Positions 8,025 to 13,838 of a DNA stretch of 13,838 nt are shown piece by piece. How positions within the stretch are numbered: the stretch's first letter is position 1; each line of letters begins with the position of its first letter. The DNA comes from RGIG8748 sp045576175. Lineage in GTDB: Bacteria; Bacillota; Clostridia; UMGS1810. The position numbers and the translations under genes were made by a program. Where the stretch lies: NCBI GenBank assembly GCA_045576175.1, contig JAZNFW010000064.1, forward strand, positions 1 through 13,838. Direction: 5' to 3'. The notes under the pieces were generated by a model that did not search any database, had not been told where the DNA came from, and saw only the letters and a program-made list of their open reading frames with translations.

Positions 8025-9497
8025 TCAAACCTCATTATATTTCTTTGTTTTTGACTCAGCACTGTACTGTCTGAGAGATTCTATATTTTCATCCATAAAC
8101 TTAAGTCTTTTTGACAAAAAATCCTTAATCTGCTCTACAGACTCTTCATAAGTTCTTACATTTCGTTCGTGGGGGTAAAGCAGATCATATTCTTCTGTAA
8201 ATGTATAACCCCATTTTTCATAGTTTCGGTCTATAGAGTCGCCAAGATAAGCTACGGTTTCATCAATAAACCCAAACAAATAGTCTTTTGAGAAATACGT
8301 TTTCCGAAGCTCATAGTATCGCTTTATAACTGTGTCAGTAAAGCCACTGTCCATAAACAGCATTTTGTACCAAAGCCCATTGTGCAATCGAAATGTTTCT
8401 GTGGGCATTTCGCTTTCTTGATAAAAATCACAAGCTGAGTTGAAATCCCATACGCACATTTTGTATTTGCCGTCAATGTCTTTGTAAATGTATGTAGAGA
8501 GCGAGCCGGCATCATAGTTGCATGTAAGCTCATTTATTAGGAAATAGTCCGCAAAAGACTTCACATCAATATAGTTTTCGTATCCATGGTCTTTATTGTT
8601 ATAATCGTACGAATAAAGTGCCTTTTCAAATTGCGAAAACTCGTTTTTTATGCCTTCTTTAAGCTCCGGTGTAATATTCTTTGTGCCGGGATAAACGAGT
8701 TCGTGCTGAGTTTTTGCACGAAGTGTGTAATTTGCAAAAGGATAGAGCTTATTTTCTTCTTCTGTGTCTCCCCAGTCAAGCCTTAGTGCATAGCCTGAGA
8801 AGGTATTATCCTTTTTATTTACCGAAAGCTCAAGTCTTGCACCAAGCTTTCCTGCAGTTATGGTTTCTGTTGCAAGATAAAGTCCTCTGTATTCGCCATT
8901 TAAAATAAGTTCAAAATACCGTACATTCGGACTGTATTCCATAATCTCACCTGCAATATTATACCACATATAATTGCGGATAAGACTTTTGTCAAGATAT
9001 GGCCCGTGAAGTGCCCATTCGTGATGTGCTTCCATTCCGAGAAACTCCTGAGAATTATTAGTTCCGTCAGGATTTACAAACTTAATAAAATAATTTGGTT
9101 TTTCAAATTGTCTTGATGAGTGACCTCTTACTCTGATAAGTATTTCGTTTGTACTTGACGGATTATCTGCAATATGATTGTGCTTTCCGTTATTATCTAT
9201 CACACTAAGATTTGCCTTTATAGTAGTGGTTCCGTCTGCGGCAAGAGTATAAATGATTTGACCATCTGCACTATGTATGGGCTTTCCGGGAATTTCAAAT
9301 CCTGCGGTATCGATTTTAATAATAGGAAAGTGTGTGCATATTTCTCCGTTTGTATGCTCAGCGCATTGTTCTTTTATCGCATTATCTATATGTTCAATAT
9401 ATCTTTTGCCGTTATCGGTCGGCATCATAAGACTTACTAAGGTTACCGCCAAAAGCACCAAGGCTGTGACAGATAAGCCGATTATTTTGTATTTCAA
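8025..9497 (-). CDS. CotH-family protein (atypical kinase fold), membrane-anchored and extracellular
   Basis: This 490-residue protein is related to spore coat protein CotH, an atypical kinase that phosphorylates coat proteins in Bacillus. An N-terminal hydrophobic segment (about 4-24) suggests a secreted or membrane-tethered product. Family landmarks are IRVRGHSSRQFEKPNYFIKF (121-140), LHGPYLDKSLIRNYMWYNIA (163-182), NGEYRGLYLATE (200-211), NELTCNYDAGSLSTYIYKD (322-340) and VWDFN (349-353), where the family usually has WDxD. It starts at a TTG with GGAGG eight bases upstream; the first internal Met lies within the hydrophobic segment. Placement with VTC and DUF4956 genes matches a grouping seen in other bacteria. 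Outside a spore-coat setting the target is unknown; a polymer-associated protein or glycan is a guess. Confidence 0.85.
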   Translation of the reverse strand: MKYKIIGLSVTALVLLAVTLVSLMMPTDNGKRYIEHIDNAIKEQCAEHTNGEICTHFPIIKIDTAGFEIPGKPIHSADGQIIYTLAADGTTTIKANLSVIDNNGKHNHIADNPSSTNEILIRVRGHSSRQFEKPNYFIKFVNPDGTNNSQEFLGMEAHHEWALHGPYLDKSLIRNYMWYNIAGEIMEYSPNVRYFELILNGEYRGLYLATETITAGKLGARLELSVNKKDNTFSGYALRLDWGDTEEENKLYPFANYTLRAKTQHELVYPGTKNITPELKEGIKNEFSQFEKALYSYDYNNKDHGYENYIDVKSFADYFLINELTCNYDAGSLSTYIYKDIDGKYKMCVWDFNSACDFYQESEMPTETFRLHNGLWYKMLFMDSGFTDTVIKRYYELRKTYFSKDYLFGFIDETVAYLGDSIDRNYEKWGYTFTEEYDLLYPHERNVRTYEESVEQIKDFLSKRLKFMDENIESLRQYSAESKTKKYNEV

Positions 9498-9514
9498 CCT
9501 TGGTTCCTCCTAAG

Positions 9515-10195
9515 TTAGTTTGAAATTTCATCATTTTGCATAACGGTATTTACATATTCAATATTACCGATTTTATAAATCTCATCGCAAATGCCGATGT
9601 TATTCTTTCTTTCTGCCTTTTGCAGCATATTTGCTGTTATTTCGTAGATAAACTCAATCGAACTATCTGTTGAATTTTTAACACGCATATTCGCCTTGCC
9701 GCCAAAAAACTTAAACATTACGGCAGAAATAGGCGCCTCTTTTGTGCGGCTACCTCTGATAATAACAAGCATACGATTGTTGTTCTTGATTGCACCCAAA
9801 GCAAGCAAAATCACGAATACAAAGGCACTGCCGATACCTGCTACAACAAAATCACCTACACCGCAACATATACCTACAATTATTGTCCAAAATATGTAAA
9901 CAGTATCTCTTGAATCCTTTATTGCGGTTCTGAAACGAACAATGGAAAGTGCACCTACCATACCAAGGGAAAGTGCCACATTGTTTCCTATAACTGTCAT
10001 CACCATTGAGGTAAGCACTGTCAAAACAATTAGTGATACATTAAACTTTTTACTGTAAATAGTTCCTCTGTGGGAAATCATATAGGATATAAAAATTAAA
10101 AACCCCAAAATTCCTGCAACTAAAATATTAGCGGCAATCTGTTCCCATGAAAGTGTTGTTTGGTCCTTTATCAGATTAAAAATTTGACTTCTCAT
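9515..10195 (-). CDS. DUF4956 integral membrane protein
   Basis: This 226-residue protein has four or five membrane helices in the first 136 residues (about 22-40, 53-73, 75-90, 98-113 and 117-136) and a soluble C-terminal domain. The signature GALSIVRFRTAIKDSRDTVYIFW at about 81-103 is diagnostic of DUF4956; the basic and acidic residues in this loop are the conserved feature. The start is the second ATG of ATGAATG, eight bases after AAGGAG, because the first ATG leads to a stop after seven codons. No biochemical function is established. The family tends to accompany VTC-domain and CotH-family genes, as here, so it may form a membrane complex with one or both. Confidence 0.85.
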   Translation of the reverse strand: MRSQIFNLIKDQTTLSWEQIAANILVAGILGFLIFISYMISHRGTIYSKKFNVSLIVLTVLTSMVMTVIGNNVALSLGMVGALSIVRFRTAIKDSRDTVYIFWTIIVGICCGVGDFVVAGIGSAFVFVILLALGAIKNNNRMLVIIRGSRTKEAPISAVMFKFFGGKANMRVKNSTDSSIEFIYEITANMLQKAERKNNIGICDEIYKIGNIEYVNTVMQNDEISN

Positions 10196-10217
10196 TCATT
10201 TATCTCCTTATACACAT

Positions 10218-11984
10218 TTATTGATTAACTGCAAATTCACAAATCCAATTCTGTAGAATTGTTGCCATTTGTGCACGGGTAACATTTCCTTTCGGATTAA
10301 AGCTTCCGTCTGCGTTACCGCGTAAAATACCATTTGCAACGCACCATTTTACAGCTTCAATGTTCTGTGGCGAAATTTTCTCGACATCAACAAATGAATT
10401 GATTTCTGCACGCTTTGATGTATCAGCTTTCATATATTGTGCACAGCGGTACATTGCCTGTGCAAGCTTCTCTCTGCTAAGTGTGTCATAAGGTCTGAAG
10501 GTTTTGTCATCAAAACCTTCTAAGATATCATTTTCATTTGCCCACAAAGCCGCATCAAAATACCAATCAGTGTTCTTAATATCGGAAAAAGATGCGTTAC
10601 TATTCACTTTAGGAACATCTGCCAACCTATGCAGCAAGGTTACAGCCATTGCACGGCTGATGTTTTCTTCAGGTAAAAATTCTTTATAAGAAACACCTTT
10701 CATCAGCTTGTTTGCATAGGCATAGTACACACTGCCGGCATACCAGGTATTGCCCTTAACATCATCAAATATTTTATAATCAGCAGCAATTTTTTCACTG
10801 TTAGAAAGCGAGAGCGGCTCTTTAAAAATATTAACACCGTTTTTGCCGTCTTCTTCATATATCCGATTTAGATAATATTCAATGGGGGTACCGTCCATTC
10901 TACAAGGTCTGCTCATCATCGTCAGCTGATGAGCAAAGTCGCAACCATCAACAAAGTAATTGCCAACCGTTCCTCTGGCACCGTCTCCTGCCATCAGGAT
11001 TTTATATCCTGTGTTTGAAAGAACTATGCGGTCTGAGGCAGAGCTTCTTTTTGAATACGGATATGCAACAGTCTTAGGAGTTTTTCCAGTCCATCCCTCA
11101 ATACAACTTACAGAAAGTTCGTAATCTTTTTTTACTGCCTCTGCAAATTCTTCGTCCGTTTCGTTTTCCATCATACTCATACCGATACGGTTTTCTTTGT
11201 CATAGACATGCATCCCATAGGTGTGTGAACAAACATTGATTTCTCCGCTTTCCGACATTTCGGTAAGTTCTTCCCACGTACAATATGGCGCTGCATCACC
11301 CAAGCGTGTTCCACCGACTGAAAGCTTTTCCCAAGTTTCGTCAATCTGTGCACCGATAACATTAAAATCAGCTTTTATATTGTATTTTTTCAAGATGGGC
11401 CAGGCATTTTTATATACACCATAGCTACCATCATCAATGGATATGATAACCGCCTTTGCCGGCAGGGACTTTTTACCTTCAAGATACTCGATAAGATCCT
11501 TTGATGTAATTGTCATATACCCATTATCACGCAGCCATACCAGGTCTTTTTCAAAATCCTCAGGTTTTAAGGAATACTCTTCAAATTCAACACCAGAGGC
11601 CATATCCTCCTCAGATACAAAATTATGATACATAATAACACTTACCGATAATATTTTTTGCGGATTTGTACCTGTTGCCATCGGCTCAGATAATTCACCC
11701 ACCTTAAGGCTTGATGCTATTTTTTCAACTTTGTAGTAGTATGTATCGGGATATGACACACTGTCATCTCTAAAAGAGCCCGCTTTAGTCTCGCCTATAT
11801 ATTCATAACTGCCGTCTTTGGTACTGCTTCGATAAACCTTGTAACTGCAGTTATCGCTTTCCTCCCATATAAGAACGGCATTTCCGGCGTCCTGCCATGT
11901 TACACTTTCAATATCCCATGCATATACTGCGGATGAAAAACTTAAACTTAAGAAAAGAAAAAGTACTGCTATAATTTTTTTCAT
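10218..11984 (-). CDS. Secreted polysaccharide deacetylase (CE4) with fibronectin-type and three SLH domains
   Basis: This 588-residue protein is predicted to remove N- or O-acetyl groups from an extracellular polysaccharide while fixed to the cell wall. Signal peptide 1-22 (AVYA then W); an Fn3-like domain about 24-105; a NodB-type deacetylase about 112-375; three SLH repeats about 404-455, 466-515 and 530-580, each with a TRAQ-like motif (ISRAM, LSREK, VTRAQ). Catalytic motifs are present: Asp184-Asp185 in ISIDDGS (usually TFDDG), metal ligands His254 and His259 in SHTYGMH, and AYPY at 307-310. The YHNF segment at 119-122 resembles IcaB/PgaB-type enzymes. SLH domains bind pyruvylated secondary wall polymers. 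AGGAGG lies 12 bases before the chosen ATG; the upstream in-frame GTG at 12014 would spoil the signal peptide. Confidence 0.9.
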   Translation of the reverse strand: MKKIIAVLFLFLSLSFSSAVYAWDIESVTWQDAGNAVLIWEESDNCSYKVYRSSTKDGSYEYIGETKAGSFRDDSVSYPDTYYYKVEKIASSLKVGELSEPMATGTNPQKILSVSVIMYHNFVSEEDMASGVEFEEYSLKPEDFEKDLVWLRDNGYMTITSKDLIEYLEGKKSLPAKAVIISIDDGSYGVYKNAWPILKKYNIKADFNVIGAQIDETWEKLSVGGTRLGDAAPYCTWEELTEMSESGEINVCSHTYGMHVYDKENRIGMSMMENETDEEFAEAVKKDYELSVSCIEGWTGKTPKTVAYPYSKRSSASDRIVLSNTGYKILMAGDGARGTVGNYFVDGCDFAHQLTMMSRPCRMDGTPIEYYLNRIYEEDGKNGVNIFKEPLSLSNSEKIAADYKIFDDVKGNTWYAGSVYYAYANKLMKGVSYKEFLPEENISRAMAVTLLHRLADVPKVNSNASFSDIKNTDWYFDAALWANENDILEGFDDKTFRPYDTLSREKLAQAMYRCAQYMKADTSKRAEINSFVDVEKISPQNIEAVKWCVANGILRGNADGSFNPKGNVTRAQMATILQNWICEFAVNQ

Positions 11985-11992
11985 TTTATCAT
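11981..11992 (-). other. Three-codon minicistron overlapping the deacetylase start
   Basis: Between the AGGAGG at 12002-11997 and the deacetylase ATG is an ATG ATA AAA TGA whose stop overlaps that start as ATGA. The minicistron ATG sits four bases from the binding site, while the gene's own ATG sits twelve bases away. This could be a reinitiation device or chance; low confidence. Confidence 0.25.
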
Positions 11993-12003
11993 TATGCCTC
12001 CTA

Positions 12004-12696
12004 TCAAGATTCACTGTAACTTTGCCCTCTTGACAAAGCGTATTTACTTACCGATAGTTCGCTTTTATTGATGCTGTTAATGAACTGCCTGATATAATCA
12101 AGCAGAAATCCGTTAAATTTCACTTCAAGTACCACATTGAATTTGTCAAGCACCGGATACATCACAAGATTTTCTGAAAACAAATCAAAAGAGCTTTCCG
12201 TTGCCACAATATTATTGTCAAATGTAATTCTGATTTTATTTTCTTTCGCAATATATGCTTTTCGGTTGTACTGTACGATAGTTTTCGGTCTGTAGCACTT
12301 ATAATGCATAAGACCGTAACATTCTCTTGCAAAATCCTCTTCGTAATTCAGAAGAACATCGTATTTTCCTTTTATTAGTGCTTCTGCATCCGCTTTTGTC
12401 ATACGAAGAGAGCGCTTTTTCTGTGAAGCCCCTTGCTTTTGTTTCATTTCAAGCATAGCATAATCGCTTTTCGGATCATAAATTCTAAGCCTTATTTTTC
12501 GTCTGGTTTCAACGCCTTCCAGCTTTTCGAAAAAATCGTCATCATACACCGTATCAAAATACAACGACCTTATTATGTATCCGTCTATCCCATTATGTTC
12601 ATCTTGTATCATAAGACGGTCAAGATAATGTGATTTATTTCGAAATTCCTCAAGACTGATTAAGAATTTCTTTTCCTCTCTCGTTACAATATTCAT
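12004..12696 (-). CDS. VTC-domain protein (polyphosphate polymerase-type tunnel fold)
   Basis: This 230-residue soluble protein belongs to the family of the yeast Vtc4 catalytic domain, which makes polyphosphate from ATP within a basic triphosphate-tunnel barrel. Family marks: TREEKKFLI at the start, RSLYFDT (43-49), EKLEGVETRRKIRLRIYD (57-74), LEMKQKQ (82-88), VQYNRKAY (141-148), IRITFDNNI (155-163), VVLEVKFNG (188-196) and VSKYALSRG (216-224). The basic and acidic residues lining the tunnel are therefore kept. The start at 12696 has GGAGGGG four bases upstream; a GTG at 12711 overlaps that site and is rejected. It is the first gene after the riboswitch. Whether it makes polyphosphate, or handles another nucleotide or polyphosphate ligand for the neighbouring CotH and DUF4956 proteins, is open. 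Confidence 0.85.
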   Translation of the reverse strand: MNIVTREEKKFLISLEEFRNKSHYLDRLMIQDEHNGIDGYIIRSLYFDTVYDDDFFEKLEGVETRRKIRLRIYDPKSDYAMLEMKQKQGASQKKRSLRMTKADAEALIKGKYDVLLNYEEDFARECYGLMHYKCYRPKTIVQYNRKAYIAKENKIRITFDNNIVATESSFDLFSENLVMYPVLDKFNVVLEVKFNGFLLDYIRQFINSINKSELSVSKYALSRGQSYSES

Positions 12697-12710
12697 AAAA
12701 CCCCTCCGCA

Positions 12711-12764
12711 CAAAACAAAAGCTGCAACAATAGAAAGTCTTAAAAGACCTTTATCATTGCAGCT
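12711..12764 (-). terminator. Riboswitch-controlled intrinsic terminator
   Basis: On the minus strand AGCTGCAA (12764-12757) pairs perfectly with TTGCAGCT (12727-12720), and an inner AAAGGTCTT/AAGACTTT pairing extends the hairpin. It is followed by TTTTGTTTT. The 5' arm is also the 3' end of the c-di-GMP aptamer, so aptamer folding and terminator folding should exclude each other. It lies 15 bases before the VTC start codon. Confidence 0.85.
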
Positions 12765-12850
12765 GGACTGGCATAGTTTAAAACTTAGTTTTTAACCTTA
12801 GCCTCTTTGCTTTGCGTCACCGACTTTCGCCGATTTTGCTAAATATTAAA
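12760..12850 (-). promoter_or_regulatory. Cyclic-di-GMP-I (GEMM-I) riboswitch aptamer
   Basis: The minus strand shows the class I pattern in order: GCAAA; a 6-bp stem AUCGGC/GUCGGU closed by a GAAA (GNRA) tetraloop; the invariant GACGCAAAGC (12818-12809); then GGCUAAGG (12803-12796), an A/U hairpin, and AUGCCAGUCC-AGCUGC (12774-12759). The last element corresponds to the AUGACAGCC-GGUUGC of other members. GGC (12803-12801) pairs with GCC (12772-12770) in the second hairpin. The element begins right at the predicted transcription start and ends inside the terminator stem. In known examples of this layout ligand binding prevents termination, so an ON switch is inferred. No covariance-model search was run. 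Confidence 0.85.
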
Positions 12851-12858
12851 CTTCTATT

Positions 12859-12887
12859 ATTTTACCACAATGAACTGATTTTGTCAA
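12859..12887 (-). promoter_or_regulatory. Sigma-A promoter of the exopolysaccharide operon
   Basis: On the minus strand TTGACA (12887-12882) and TAAAAT (12864-12859) are separated by 17 bases, with TG one base before the -10 (extended -10). The predicted start is near 12852, giving a leader of about 155 bases made up of the riboswitch and terminator. It begins nine bases past the stop codon of the upstream GGDEF gene. Confidence 0.85.
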
Positions 12888-12895
12888 ACAACTTT

Positions 12896-13838
12896 TTAAT
12901 CTCTGGCAAAAACCCAAAGTGTATTGCTTACTGTGAGTTCTTCAGCACTTAGCCTGTAAACACTTAATGTTACAGCGTCTCCGTTTGTCTTTTTATATGT
13001 GATTTTCGGTATCTTGCCTTCCAAAAATTGTCTTTTCAGTGCACCATAATTTAAAAAGTTCGTCATCGCTCTGTGAAACTCGGGTGCAACAGAATCATCT
13101 ATATATTTGGTCAAAAGAGCAGAAAAATGTTCCTCATTTTCATTATATCCAAGGTAAGCAGGCATTAAAATACGATGTGCTTTATCTGTATCTAAAGATA
13201 CACGGTATATTCCGTTGTATTTTTCATTTAGAATAGAAATCATCGCATCAATTTCTAAGATACCTGTCTTTGTGTGAACATATCCTTTATCACTTGCACT
13301 TAAAGAATTCTTGTTTTCCTTATCCTGATAATACTGTGCTTTTGCCTCGTACATTCTGACCTCGGCTTCTCTCACCATTTCCTCGGTGTCCACGTTCTGC
13401 GTTCTGTAAGACATACCAACTGCAACATGGTAGTCCATCGGCTCAAGCTGTTTTGTCAGCATATCAATGCCTCTTTTTATAACATCCTGAGGGGTGTTCT
13501 GGGCAAACACCAAAAATTCATCTCCGCCCATTCTGTATATCTTATGGCCGTAGAATACTTCCTTTAAGGTGTTGGCAATATATAAAAGCATTTCATCGCC
13601 TGCGGCATGACCATATTTATTGTTACGAAGGTGCAATTCATTCACATCGATATAAACGCAAGAAAATTCATAGGGTTTTTCTTCGTCAAATATTAAAAGG
13701 TCTTTTTTATAGGTAACACGGTTTGACACACCTGTAAGTGAGTCAGTTGTTGCCGCAATCTCTGTTTTGTTTAAATGCTTTTTGTTGTAAATTGCAATAG
13801 AAAAACAAACAGCAATATCTTCTAAAAGAAGTCTGGTT
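12896..13838 (-). CDS. Diguanylate cyclase (GGDEF), 5' part beyond the window
   Basis: The 3' 313 codons are visible and the frame is open to the window edge; the GTG at 13729 is not the start, because it lies inside the TTDSLTGVSNR that opens every GGDEF domain. Upstream, RLLLEDIAVCFSIAIYNKKHL resembles the last helix of a GAF domain or a signalling linker. The GGDEF domain (about residues 30-175 of the visible part) keeps the metal Asp (VYIDVNE), NNKYGHAAGDEML and an exact RMGGDEFLVF, so it should make c-di-GMP from two GTP. The inhibitory RxxD site is absent: the aligned residues are Phe and His. About 130 C-terminal residues (YNGIYRVSLDTDKA to TLWVFARD) form a further, possibly PAS-like, domain. 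No terminator separates it from the operon promoter. Confidence 0.88.
   Translation of the reverse strand, partial: TRLLLEDIAVCFSIAIYNKKHLNKTEIAATTDSLTGVSNRVTYKKDLLIFDEEKPYEFSCVYIDVNELHLRNNKYGHAAGDEMLLYIANTLKEVFYGHKIYRMGGDEFLVFAQNTPQDVIKRGIDMLTKQLEPMDYHVAVGMSYRTQNVDTEEMVREAEVRMYEAKAQYYQDKENKNSLSASDKGYVHTKTGILEIDAMISILNEKYNGIYRVSLDTDKAHRILMPAYLGYNENEEHFSALLTKYIDDSVAPEFHRAMTNFLNYGALKRQFLEGKIPKITYKKTNGDAVTLSVYRLSAEELTVSNTLWVFARD

Noticed and set aside
12697..12711. GTG at 12711 as the VTC gene start
   Set aside because: It contains the GGAGGGG binding site of the ATG at 12696, whose product begins with the family's usual N-terminus.
12711..12850. Plain leader with a simple attenuator, or a different riboswitch class such as c-di-GMP-II
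   Set aside because: The GACGCAAAGC box, GNRA-capped stem and UAAGG/AUGCCAG elements in the right order fit class I, and I see no leader peptide.
12896..13729. GGDEF gene as a complete gene starting at 13729
   Set aside because: The frame stays open to the window edge and encodes the conserved TTDSLTG directly before that codon, so the gene is cut by the window.
1..13838. CRISPR arrays, tRNA or rRNA genes, and prophage or plasmid origin features
   Set aside because: No regularly spaced repeats, tRNA-like cloverleaf, rRNA signature, integrase, replication or partition gene was seen on either strand.

Overview
The window looks like a chromosomal segment of a low-GC Gram-positive anaerobe, most likely a member of the Clostridia. 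This rests on A+T-rich sequence, strong AGGAGG-type ribosome binding sites, a consensus sigma-A promoter, a CotH-family gene, SLH (S-layer homology) cell-wall anchoring, and class I cyclic-di-GMP (c-di-GMP) RNA signalling beside GGDEF and EAL proteins. The genus cannot be fixed from the sequence alone.

Layout, left to right. Positions 1-1261 hold the right-hand part of an IS3-family (IS150-like) insertion sequence on the + strand. OrfA and the DDE transposase OrfB are present, but OrfB carries an internal +1 frameshift, so this copy looks dead. Positions 1262-1393 hold two closely spaced hairpins that probably act as back-to-back terminators. Positions 1394-12696 are one tightly packed eight-gene operon, all on the minus strand and so read right to left: VTC-domain protein, SLH-anchored polysaccharide deacetylase, DUF4956 membrane protein, CotH-family kinase-like protein, membrane-anchored TIM-barrel glycoside hydrolase, membrane HEAT-repeat protein, processive family 2 glycosyltransferase, and an extracellular-sensor/degenerate GGDEF/EAL protein. 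Positions 12697-12895 hold the operon's control region: an extended -10 sigma-A promoter, a c-di-GMP-I (GEMM-I) riboswitch aptamer, and an intrinsic terminator whose 5' arm overlaps the 3' end of the aptamer. Positions 12896-13838 hold the 3' part of a diguanylate cyclase gene that runs off the right edge.

Reading of the system (inference). The operon has the parts of a synthase-dependent exopolysaccharide pathway: a membrane GT2 polymerase with a membrane HEAT partner, an extracellular CE4 deacetylase fixed to the cell wall by three SLH repeats, and an extracellular glycoside hydrolase. These are joined to the VTC/DUF4956/CotH trio, whose role in such a pathway is undescribed as far as I know. 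c-di-GMP made by cyclases such as the neighbouring GGDEF protein would bind the riboswitch, block the terminator and switch the operon on. The last gene encodes a phosphodiesterase with all visible EAL catalytic residues, so the operon would make the enzyme that lowers its own inducer. That gives a self-limiting circuit with an extracellular sensory input. The polymer, its chemistry and the riboswitch direction are not shown by the sequence.
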